Assembly: GCA_963402885.1 (NCBI GenBank) | Contig: OY727103.1 | Coordinates: 3,820,501 to 3,884,500 of the forward strand | Source of the DNA: Antedon bifida | Taxonomy: Eukaryota; Echinodermata; Crinoidea; Comatulida; Antedonidae | Reading direction: 5' to 3' | Length of the DNA: 64,000 nt | In this document: piece by piece, positions 1 through 12,900 of the stretch | Layout of the letters: every line of letters begins with the position of its first letter | How positions within the stretch are numbered: position 1 is the stretch's first letter | Notes under the pieces: model-generated | Seen by the model: the letters and a program-made list of their open reading frames with translations, nothing else | Databases searched by the model: none | What the model was told of the DNA's origin: nothing | Translations under genes and position numbers: made by a program

Positions 1-764
1 TATTAATATATTTTATTACTTCCTATGAAAAGATACCATCTTATTAAATACAAAATTAAATAAATCTATATTGAGACTGAACACCTTCAGTTTCCCCCAA
101 TTCCTGACACACACCCACATAACCCCCGTTTCCCTTGAAATCTTTTCCCTTGCGGCGGAAGCTAATCTGTAAGATCTACTGCAGACAAAAATAACATACG
201 CAGACATCCTAAACGACTTACCGGCACATAAATGAAAGAAATTTAGGATTTAATCAATTAAATATCAACTGATAAACAATCTCTAATAGTATTGGACAAA
301 ACAACAGGTACTGTATAGTCTGACATACTCCTGATTGTGGTGTACAGTTTAACTAGATTTGAACTAGTCACTTTGGATGAGTTGCTTTACTTTAACATGC
401 CATGTACAAAGCATATTAAAATATTCATGTACATTATAATATAAGCATGGAAAGTTTGCCATAATATGACCGGTGGTATTGTGTTTACAGTGCTGAATGT
501 CTATTTTGTGTCATCAGTTTAGCATAGGTGAAATTAAACGACCGAACGATAAGAATCTGATGGTCCTTCATTATTGAATATCGAACTACTTTAATGTGAC
601 TTTTTTTTACATAAATAAATGTGTGTCGATCATCTGTCTTACTTTACAAAGTTTCAAGAATTTCAGGCAGGGAAATCGAAAACCCAAAACTCCACGGCTT
701 CCAAGGTTTATTGTCTGGCATGAAGATAATTTTACAAAATAAAACAAGAAAATAATCAACTTAC
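1..764. other. MITF intron, 3' of exon 2; no exon seen
   Basis: This lies downstream of MITF exon 2 on the minus strand. It is AT-rich, and I see no further MITF exon (no acidic or bHLH-like reading) and no clear repeat. The remaining coding exons must lie left of the window. Confidence 0.5.
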
Positions 765-935
765 ATCAGTGCCTGACATCGGACTGTTCGGCATGCTCGA
801 TTGCGAACCATTCCGATTGGGCGATAGCTGTTGAAGAAACCCTGGTGATGACTGCGCATTCAAGTATTGGTGTACTTGCTGCTTTTGTCGTTCTTGTACG
901 TGATAGCGTGTCGGATGCTGCAGCTTTGTTTTTAC
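765..935 (-). CDS. MITF: MITF shared exon 2 (57 codons)
   Basis: The acceptor on the minus strand is TTTCTTGCAG|GTAAAAAC and the donor is ACTGAT|GTAAGT. The exon is 171 bp and phase 0 at both ends. It encodes VKTKLQHPTRYHVQ, then QQVHQYLNAQ, and ends with SSMPNSPMSGTD. The vertebrate counterpart begins VQTHLENPTKYHIQQ, also in phase 0, and is the exon onto which all MITF first-exon isoforms converge. The proline-directed serine in PNSP corresponds to the ERK-phosphorylated serine 73 of human MITF-M. The exon is shorter than the 228-bp human one because the segment between QYL and PNSP is reduced. Confidence 0.92.
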
Positions 936-3900
936 CTGCAAGAAAGACGACAGAAAAAAGCATAAGGTAATGTAGTCATTGTATTCAAATGGAGAAACCT
1001 TTTCCGATGATATTTTTTCTTCCTGTTAGATTAAGTCGTTCCTGTCTTTGTGAATACAAATTAGCATAAACGTAAATAATAATGTACTTTACGATAGAGT
1101 AATCAATCACAATGTCACAGAAACGAAAGTATCCTACTATTGATAATATTACAAAATACTTATGGAAGCAACCTTCCTTAATTCCCATTCACATTTTGAA
1201 TCTAAATAAACTTTATAGCATCATTGTGTAACCACGTCACAAGGGCTTCCCATGAATACATTTAAACATTTCCTAAATATCAGTTTAGAATCACTAAAAA
1301 GTCTAAAAACAACTCAAGTTACAATACAATTAAAAACCACTTTGTTTGAGTTAAAAATCATATCATTTACCAAAATATGCATCTAGAACTTTATAGAATA
1401 TGTGTGGAACACTGCAGATGAGAAATTTATACAGCATGTCAAACGAACATTAGTGTTACCAATATATTAATGTCATTATTAAAATAAATGCTACTTGACC
1501 TAGAGGTCACAATCTGGTTATGACATGCTTATTTAAACTTGTATTAATAATTACTGAATGAAAGCCAACTTGCAAGAGATTTTTATATCAAAAAAGCTTT
1601 AGCTTTTCTGAAGAACATAGCTTGCTTTGCCAAGATAGGAACTCGTAACAGTCCTTTGATCTTATGTCTGGTTACGACAAATACCAACAGTACTGTTATG
1701 TACATATTCTCTACAGCGCGCAGTGTTTTTAATGAGAGTGGAACTGATCGTGTCGCAGCCACAGATAAAAACTCTTTGATCTCTGAAGATCAGCATCCTG
1801 TTGTTAGATTTTCTTGGTAATAGTGTTCATTACTGTTCCTTATTCCTCAAGGAGGAGAAAGAGGAAGGGAAAGAAGAGAAGAAGAGGAAGGGAAGGGAAA
1901 GGAAAGGAGGAGGAAGAGGAAGCGAAAGGAGAGAGGAAAAGGAAGGGAAAGAAAAGAGTGAGAAGAAAGCATTATAAATAATAAACTTTAAATTGCTATA
2001 CATGGTGGTTTAAGTTGGTAGGATACCATGTCAAAAGAACTGTGGAGAGCATTATGCATAGAACTGACTGTATCCGCAGACAAAAATCGACAGACCCTAT
2101 GATTATATACTTATCATGAACTATAGATACATTATGTTTATCGTTATCTAATTATAAGCACTATTCGTTGTTATTGACCATAAGTGAGTTTAAAGTTCAT
2201 AACACTCTCCCTGTCCAAACTGTTTTACAAACTGCGGTAAATTCAATTTGCAAGTTTAATAGAAATATCAGAAAAGTTGTGGTTTTCTTTATCTTTTATA
2301 GAAGGTAAAATTTTGCTGAATCATGGGGTAGTATGGGATATCAATATCCACGTTTGACAGGTTTATTTCGTCTGTAGGTTTCCATCTATCAACTATCATC
2401 AATATCATACACAACACTAAAAGAATCTTTCCACAAGGTTCACAGAACTTTTCCTATCTCTGGACTCTTCCATTATCTGTCAAGGGCAGAAAACCACAGA
2501 GTCATTATGCACAGATTGCAATAATTAATCATTTTCTTTCAGTATCCTAATATTATTAAAACAAATATATATATAAAACAGAAAAAAAATTATCATACAG
2601 TCAAAAATATTTAGTTAGACATAATGCAATATTTTATTTAATTTTAATATTATAAATAATTTTCATATTCCATTAATGCATTATGCAAGATGGATTATGA
2701 ATAATAAAAAAAAAATCAAGGATTCTGTGATTTCTATTATAAGTTTTCCTCTCTAATTAAAGAATCTGTAAGGCAGGGGCACCGTTTACCGTACCTAAAG
2801 AGCCAACAACATCGGCAAGGGTTCAAGGCCGACTCGCTCCTAGTTCTGGTGGTGGAACAAGTCTTCTCGGATAAGGACTATAAACCGTAGGTCCAGTGTA
2901 CACAGTTATAACCTGTGTGCACTTTAAAGAACCCAGTTCATTATTCGAAAAGAGTAGGGGGTTACCCCGGTGAACTGGTTCACAAAATAGCCCTGTATCA
3001 GGAGGATTACCACCTATCTGATAGGACAGTGATTAATTCACTATTGGTAATCCTTGGTCACATTGCCTAAAGACATAAAATAAAATAAAAATAAAAATTG
3101 TACCCTTCTCATTAAACACGTTACTAACACAAGACGACTAAAATTTGTATAAAAACGTTGTACTGTATATAAATTATAACGGCATTTCTCACCTTTAGAA
3201 TATCACAAACTGACTGATGATACTAAATGACAGGGGATATCCTAAATCAATTGTACAAATTATTGTTACATTTGGGGTGAACTTGCGGCCAAATCCTCGC
3301 AAGGGAGTAACATCAGTCGATTGGGAGATGTTGTAAATTATTTCCTTAAAGAATAATTAGGGACCACTTCAAAATTATTTTACTGCAGTTACTGCAGTAA
3401 ACAACATATTTAACTTGTTTAATACAAGCTTTTTTCTGTTACTTTCATGGTTCAAGTTTAAATGACATTACTGCACCAAAAGATTTAGTTCTGAAGTAAA
3501 CTACAAGAGTTTTGAAATCATCCCTTATGAAAGGAAGAGATAAAACTAATATTTATTAGAACAAATTATAAAAAAATTATCTAGGAATGTAACCTTGCAT
3601 AAATTTCCAGGGGCCTAAAAAATCCCAGGGACCTAAAATATCCCAGGGCAGGGTAAATGAACACAGCAAGAATTGCAAACCACAAGACAAAGTATCATCA
3701 TTTTTCATTGACGTAGGAACCTATTTTTGACCGGTAAAAAGTCAGGGGTAAATTAGCCGCTAAAAATAGCAGCCTACAATTGACGACAATGATGACAGAG
3801 AAATATAAATATATGAGAGCTTATAACTAACAATTTATTATATGTTGCTAATTGAATCAAATCTCACATGAGTAGAGTGAACGACTGTAACAAGGTATAC

Positions 3901-6900
3901 CAACGTATCATTTCTCCTGGGATGCTTAAAAACAGCTGAGTTTGGCTAGCCCCAACAAACAGGGTCAAAACATGACGTCTTTAAGTCACATGATAACAAC
4001 TTTAAACAGTATTCGTACTCGTGACATCATCAAAACGCTTGCGTATATCTGTTCATTCAAGTGTTAAGTAGAGATTGCCATCTCTTCGTATCAGGTGCTG
4101 TGGACATTTTACAAAGGTCGTCCCCAGCTGCTGGAAAATACCAGGTCAGTACAACTCCAGTTGTACGTTAAGACGTCTGTTGGCGCTAATGGCTGATTAG
4201 AGAGATGAGAAATCCCGATTGACATGTCTTACAGATCTGCCATCTCATGATATCAAACCACAGAGAATTTACAAGGCAAATCAAAACAAACCATTCTGGT
4301 TATCAATTAATATGACAAACGTACCCTCTTTAAGATAACTTTGTCTAGGGCCAGTGTCTTTGATGAATTAATACTTAAATGACACTCAGCAAAGATTCTC
4401 TATGAGATAAAACTTCAACTAACAGTGATTGCCAATTACTACTATCATTTTAATTTGACCTAAATACTATCAAACAGTTATCGCAGTATAACTTTACTGA
4501 AATTCTAAGATTCTAAAGTCAACGAGATAAAGCACAAATCTCACTTGCCTTTTCATTCCTACATTTCTTTAAAAGAAAAACAGGTATTGTTGCTTGCTAA
4601 TAAAGCATGAGAAAAAATTTTGTTTTATTAATTTTATGAATTCTTTCGAACATACTGTAGCAAATGGGCAGTATAAATGGGAACCCTGTTTAGATTAAGA
4701 CACAACTTTGCGCTGATTACTAGCTGCATTATGGGAGTATGTTACCATACGTGTTTGATCTAAAAAATGAGTGGGGTAATAATGTTCAGCGCTTAAGAGG
4801 TTTCACAACATTAGGTGCTATATAAATCCAGAATATTATTATTATTATTTAGAATTAGGGGTACTGTATGCATCATCAACGGAACTTCTGTGATGTTCGG
4901 AGGTTTGGAGCTTACACAAACAATGGCATCCTTTAGTTGTCTTTGGAATTTTTTAGCTCATTGTATGAACGTACGTATTACAAAAATAAATGATGCTGGT
5001 ATGGTTTCCTGATGCGATTATTTATTCATGTTCCATCGTTTATATTAGTTTAAAAAAAACCTTCTGATATAAAGATTAAATACTTCTAATATAACTCTGT
5101 AACCTTGACATAATGCAAAACATTTTCAAGAAACATGTTTAATAATTTTTTTATCTCGACACCGACCACGAAGGAAACTTGTGGGTAGCGATCTTGCCAG
5201 AAATGTGAATGCTGAAAATCATTATAAATACTTTGACCAAGAAACTCCCTAGTTACAATTTATGCAAGGCAAATGTTACTTCCTGCAGAAAATCAACCAA
5301 TTATTAGATCTTTATCTCCAAATAAGGCATGAAAATGTTAGTGGTAATATAAAGTTTGAATGACCAGAAAAGAGCACAATATTGGACAAATTATACACAT
5401 AATTAATTATAATTAATAATTAATATTTACTCAGGAAAATGCATAAAGTATTCAATTTGACTATGAGCAAGTAATAGCCATACTTCATTAACATCAACAA
5501 ATTATTACAATATACCGGTACATAGAATATTATAAAATAAATTTTAAAAAAAAACAGCTTTTTCCACATTTAGAGAAGATCAAAGAAACGTTTTCTTACC
5601 TTTATCCTATTAATTTATGTTCAACAGTTTAAACTGCCATTCACTTTAATTCTACAGTAACTAACTAGTATTAAGTGTAAATCATGCATACTAAAGACAC
5701 AAAATGAAAAACAAACCAAGCGCACAATGAGTGCTTTTGAGGGTCACAAAGAAATTTTTTTTTAAACCTCTGCTAAAAATCAATCGAACAAAGAACTTAA
5801 ATTCTTCTGCCGTTATAATAAAAAAAAAATTATATGCATGGTGGATAAAGTCTAGATTTTTCTAGTCTGAGTGTCTTAATAACATTTTATTTTCTATTAA
5901 ATCCTCTTATAATTTGGCTTTTCCCATGATCATGGAACTTAGCCTAAATTTTTATTTTTCTATAAATAAATATTTGGGTTTATAAAATACGTTATGTCCT
6001 TTTATAATAGTTTCATGATTTTTTTATTTTACAAGATTTCACTGCTTCAGTTTCACAATTATTTTTATTTAAGTTAAAGTTACAAATGTTTTTGTTGAGT
6101 GGAGGTTTTTATTTCTGTTGGTTGTGAATTGTATAAAATAAAAAAAAACAAAAAACTGTGGTATAATTAGTTGTTACCTTTTGCTTTATGTCGTTAACAC
6201 AATGGAGGTGGGGAAGTATCCTTACCGCTAGGCACTTAGTCACCACCTTCAAGGTGGAAGCAAGCAGAGGAAGAACAACCTCCAAATCTGGACGACATAA
6301 AGTTACCACCCAACTCAGGGGAGTTGAGCACCGGTGATGAGCAAGCCAACAGAAACAACTACTAATTAACGAGCTGTTTTAAACGAACCAAACACTAATT
6401 AGCAATCATGACTTTATTGTTGGCAACAGGAACAGATAGAATTAAGATTTCGCATGATAGTTGTAATACGAAGGATTAACAAATTAACTGACGCGTACCA
6501 GAGGGGGCGTTTCCGAGGCAAACTCCCGCAACTTTCAACGGTTATTGCTAGGATGAAGGGGGTTAAGTATCCGTATAATATTAGCGGATTATGAGACAGG
6601 TAATTGCATTACGCCGTGTTGCTTGTAATGAGACAAGAAGTGTAAACAAATACTCGTTAATCTTAAGTACTTCCCTGTCCTATTCAAAGCAATACTAATT
6701 TATAAGCTAAACTTTAATTTCATTTCTTTATGATTATATTTTCTACTATCCAGGTAGTAAACACTTTGATATCAACTTTATAAAGCAATTCAGTTTACTA
6801 TAATATACACTTTGATATCAATTTATGAAGCTATTAAATACAGTTATACCCTTCTTTTGGAACATCCCTATTAAGGAGACACCTCTAATTAGGACACGTT

Positions 6901-9900
6901 CCTGATAAAAGAACAAGGGGCAATACATTATGACAATAAGGCCAAACACCTCTTTGTAGATTCTACAGTATTTTAATGTGGTCATTTTCAAAGATTTAAT
7001 AACAATAATTTATTTGGAAGCTACACCTTTGAAACAGTGGCACACTTCTTGAATTAAGGTGCATGAGCCAGTAAAATAAAAGTTAACAATAGGCCTAATT
7101 TTCAGTACAAGGAAACTTAAACTAAATTATGTACAAGATATAAAAAAATAACATTAACAAAAGTAATACTTTTGAAACAGTGGCATACTTCTTGAATGAA
7201 GGTGAGTCCATAATATAGTAAGTAAAATAAAAGTTAAAGAAAAAAAAAATGATTTAACAATAGGCCTATTTACAGTACAAGGAAACTTGAAATAAATTAT
7301 GTACAAGATATAATATAAAAAAAAAATATTAAAAGTAATACAGGATTTAAAAAGCAAAGAACTTTAATCATTTTCATTGTTGATTTCCCTTTCTCTTCTC
7401 TTTTTCCATGCCCGATTTAATATAAAAATAACTAACAAATTGTTTGCACTAATAATTTTGTAAACTTAATTAAATATTTTTAGAACAAAAAAATAAAAAT
7501 CACATCATCATAGCATTAGTAGTATTAAGTACTAATTATTCAATTATTTTATAATTAGTTAAATTTAATCTTACAAATCTTTTAAATTAACTCTGAAAAT
7601 TCCCTTTAGCTAAGAAATCCTGCTTCGGTAAGCATTACGCCATCAAATAGTACTACACAAAAGCATATTGCATCCATTTGGAAAACTATCCGATGGACGG
7701 AAGCCAAGTTCGTTCGAGACAAGATCTCCCAACGGAATGACTGGCCACTCAATACAATATTCCTAATGGAATCATCGGACTATCCCTCACAGAATTCTCA
7801 ACGGAATGCATTCCAGCGATCTTCAAAATAATCCAGTAGAGATTAACTTTGAAACATTCTTATAGGGTGGACGCCAAGCTACCTACAGCACAACTTCATT
7901 CAAGACAAGTTGATTTAATTTCCCATTTTCTGGGAAAAATTGAACCAACAGATTGTCTGACAAGTATATCTTCACTCCATTTGCTCAGTCTTGTCAAAAT
8001 AATGAAGAGTCACTAATCTTTCGACCAGAAAAATTCAAGTAAAAAATATGTATCTAAAATGGCAATATCTTGTAACAAAAAACCACAAAATATTTCCGCA
8101 ACAACAACTTCAGAATTAATTAAATTGCGGTAGATAGATTTCGGAGTTTAATAGTGCAGTAAACGTCCTAAAACATTTTATAATCATTTAACATTATAAA
8201 CAAGTCTGTCGCAGTTGAGTGAGTTTTACTGTCACAGTTGAGTGATTTTCAAAGAATGTTTTGATGAGTTAATCTAGTTGTTTACTCATCTATCAAGTAT
8301 CTATGATACTTGTCAAAAATGATAATTACATTAAAAATGCATAATTAAGAAGGCTTTACTTGTTATTATGATGGAAAACTAGTTATTTATCTCTTCAAAT
8401 ATTTTCTGATTGATAGTGTCTCTAGTTTATTTTATATCTATTTTTTGTCATTCATATTTCATCAATAATTTTTAATAAAAAAATATTTCATAATCTCAAA
8501 CACTGGCCTTACCGCATTTGAAATAATTATTAAATTAAAATGAAGATTATTGAGTTAGACTGAAACATCAGCAAATGTTCATGAAATGTCAGTGTTATGA
8601 TGTAAAGTAGAAGTTAATTGTAAAGTCAAAAAGTATAAAAACAGATGTAGAACACCAATATGTTACAAAGCATGTGCAAAGTTTGATACGCCCTATTTCT
8701 TCCTTTTTTGTGTGTTGCCATGTAAACATTATCTTAAAATGTTATCAAGAAGTGTTAACATAATGTGTTTTGATATTTCGTACAACTACAGGTTGGTGAA
8801 ATTTTCTTCCTTTTTTGTGTTGCCATGTAAACATTATCTTAAAATGTTATCAAGAAGAAGTGTTAACATAATGTGTTTTGATATTTTGTATAACTACAGA
8901 TAAGTGGAATATAAAATAGTGTGGGTACCAAATTTTTACAAATTCAACAGGTGAACTGTGGTATAGACAGGTGAGGAAGGCACTAATAAGACAGGTGGGG
9001 AAAGCACTAATAGGCTAAGTAGACCATCAGGTTAATACAATGATAGTAAAAGGAAATGACGGAGGACCAATGAGGGCACTAAGCCAACAGGATATGAAAG
9101 CTGACAAAATCAGAAGACTAGGCCTACACTTTAGTGTTATACTAACAGCACACTAGATTGTGAAAAGCTTTGATTTCACATTCTATGAGACAATGCCAAA
9201 GGAAGCGGAGAAATGCAAGACAGGGGATAATTGATGAGTCAACAAGTTTGAAAGACAAAACTTATCATGTTTTACATGTAAAGTATTACTGAAACCAAAC
9301 ACATGGAAGAAATGGAAAACATTTTGAGAAAAATAATAAAAAACATTTAATGGGTGGAAAATACAATGAAAAAGATGCCATTACTGGTTTATTATTATTT
9401 TAGGAAAATTGTAACCAAATACATCCTACTATATTCTCCTCAAAAAGAGCAATATTAGAAAATGTAACACCCCTAAATAGTACAGTCCACAAGCATCTGA
9501 ACATTTCATCATGGGCATCTTCATCATGAGCATCTTCATCATGAGCATCTTTCTCAATCATTCTTTTCTTACACATACAATGGCTGGACTGAATAGAAAT
9601 ACATGTGAGTTACATAAGAAATTCCCAATAAACAGTAAATAAAAATAAATGAGGCATATCTAGAATAAATCTTAACCAGTTGAATTTAAGTGCTATTGTT
9701 AAATCAGTATCAACAGATGGTATGCGATCGTGGACATAACCATATGTAGTAGCAGTGTTTATTGGATCCAAAATGATAAATCATAAAGGAAATTTTAAAG
9801 GGTCATGTCAGGATTGAACTATGCAATCTGTAATTGAGCAATACACCAGTTCACAACACCATGAAACTTTTTTTTATAAAGAACTTTTTTTTGGTGTAAA

Positions 9901-12900
9901 ACAGGACCAACGGCTTAAAGTTCAATCCAATGGACGAACCATGATAGTAAAGCAGTTTGCTCAAGGAAAACAAGACATTACTAGCAGACTTTTCTCATAA
10001 AGTCCACACTACGATCTTTTTTTTGTTTTATCAAGACAAACTTCATTTCTTCTTTCTGTGAAGCTGAACTAAGTCTATGCTACTTGAACCTAACCCTCAA
10101 AGTTAGTACACAAATCCAAAAGTGGTGTTGGTAGTCTATAAGTGCTAGTTTACCTAGATAAACCAACTTTGGCCATTCTATCCAAGAAGAGAGCTACAAC
10201 TCGAATAATATATAACAATACATTATATTAAATAATGGTACATTCCATGAACCCTGCCCTCAAGTGGCAGCATCCCAACACACAATTATCATCATTTATA
10301 TTTAGCCGTTTGAACCAATCCCACTATTTTATTAAATTTCCCTTTTGAATTAGACTAGACCATAACAATTTCTAAAATAAGTATCAACACTCCTTCCTCA
10401 CCCTCCCTCCATACCCTCTCTCCCTCCGTCCATCCATAGTGGTGGTTACATGCGCTAAACTTCTACCCTTTCAACAGCCACATGGACTTTTAAACCTTCA
10501 ACTTGCTTAGCTACATTCATGATGGGTTAACAGACAATGCACAATGTATCAAACAAAGTCCAACATGCATCAAACATATTTCAGGTTTAAACAATAAAAC
10601 ATTTTTATTGATGACATAAACCTACTTTATATCAAAATGCAATAAATAGTTACAATATTTGTTCAGATTGTGTTGAAAAAAGTGCAGCATCAACCACGTT
10701 TGACTTTAGAATAAACGTCTTAATTGTTTGTATGGACATCGTATCTGGTGTTTTACACAATCAATACAATCAATCAATCGATCAATCAACTTTATTTCCA
10801 TTCACCATTACAATTTTTGATTGAAGGTGCAGATGAGTAGAGAAGTTGGGGTAGCAAGGAGGGAGGAAAGTAGAAATGCGGTAGCAAAGTAGAATAGAGG
10901 GTGGGAGAGGGAAGGAGGAAATGCGGTAGCAAGGCAGAGGGTGAAGAGGAAAGATGGGCAGTGAGGCAGAGGGTGGGAGAGGAGAGATGCACTAGCAAGG
11001 CAGAGAATGGAAAGGGAAAGCGGAGGGGAGGGGAAAACCAGTAGCAAGGCAAAGAGTGAAAGGAGTCTCCTTGTACAATAAAGCCTTGGTAATTCCTGAA
11101 TTATCACTACATTCAACTTTCTTAAAGTACATTCTTGAGTTATATATTTATATAGCAAGATTCACTTTCTACCTTGATTTATCTATAACAATATGGTACT
11201 ATCTTGGTAAGACACCATATTTCACATTTATATGGTTTTTATAAAGTTGTGAAAGTTTATAACACATGTCTGCCGTCTAAATACATATCTATATTAGTTG
11301 TCAAAAAGTGCAGTAAAAGCACAATCTCATCAAACGACTAAAAAACCATCAAATCACATACTTAACACAGAATCTTTACCACTCGGTTCAATCTTGTCAA
11401 TAAACATGGCCACAAAATTTTATATCAGATGTGTACAAGAAAAACAACACTTTATAAACGAATCAAATAAACCAGTATTATTAAACAAAATCTCAATAAA
11501 AATGGTGTTCATACTATAAAAGTTTACCAGTGTGTTGGGTTGAACGTATACATTGGTTTTCTTTGTTTTAATAAACAAAACTTTCAACCATCATTTGTGT
11601 TTAGTTACGAGCCAACAAATCAAATAAAATTTCAATCATGACTATTATTAAAGAATTTGATACCAACTATAATTTTTGGTTAAAAATATTTGGTTATATT
11701 TTAAGAAAAAATGTCTCAAATAAAAATATTTAAATAACTTTATTCGACATTGTAGTAATTGAAGATACTGCATACCACTGTATGTAGTGGATAAAAAAAT
11801 GTTAGCCAAAAATATGCGCATTCTGTGGGATTCGAACCACTAATCTCTAAATCACTAACTTGGAGTCATGCCATTAGACCACCAAGCTTGCAATTGGTTA
11901 CTAGGTTTGAGATTCAAACCTAAATAAGCAGTGAATACTACAGAACATTAGTCCCGATACCAGATCTTAAAAACTATAAAAATAAAAACCTGTACAAAAT
12001 GTATAGAATACAAATATATTGGGCTGATCACCTGATCAGAGAAAACAATTTTGGACTCATCACATGATCACAAGAAGAACAATTTCTCCTGAATCACCTG
12101 ATTCTGCAAAATGTAACAACACAAAATGAAAGCAATAACAATAGTTTAATATCAAAATCCTGTTACATGTAAGGACTAGTTTTTATATCCTAAAACATAA
12201 AAACTTAAAATATTTCATCATTTATAATTTTAGATTTGAGCAATTTTAACTTGTTATTGTTTTTATGAACATTAAATGTTCGTGGCTTTATACATTACAA
12301 TAAAGACAATGCAATGTAATTTCACAATTATTTAGAAAATCAACAAACAATTACGGAACACGAAAATAAAAAAGTTAAAAGTATAGTTCACAAATGAATA
12401 TACTGTACACCTTTTGAGAAAATCAACTTTAATTTAAGGCCATGAAAATTTAAAAATAAACTAATTAAAAATATTTTAAATAACACATTTTGCTCTTGAA
12501 AATAAATTAATTTTGAAAATTTAAGGCTGCAAAAATAAAAAGTAAAAAAAAAACACTTTTGATTGTATTTTGATAAATATGTTGACTAGCCGGTATAAAA
12601 TAAATATGTTGACTAGCCAGTATAAAATAAATATGTTTTAGTTTCATTATCCTAAAGGAAATATTAATACGAACTATAGTATTGAGAATCAACGAAACCA
12701 AAAGGATTGAATGATCGATTGATCCAAATAGTGGTAACCACTAATACCATAATAAGCTCACAAAGTCCTTTTACTGTTTTTTCAAATAATGATTCAGAAT
12801 TTAATATTTGAATTATAGATTTTATAGATGTACAGTCTTCTATACATAAAACTGAAAAGAACTGTCTCAATGAAAAGAAGTATAGAACATGATTCAGAAA

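Noticed and set aside
10808-11158. Leu/Pro/Ser-rich minus-strand frame
   Set aside because: Antisense of a GA-rich minisatellite; no protein-like features.
11820-11900. Functional tRNA gene on the minus strand
   Set aside because: The B box is good, but the acceptor-stem halves do not pair; best explained as a tRNA-derived SINE remnant.
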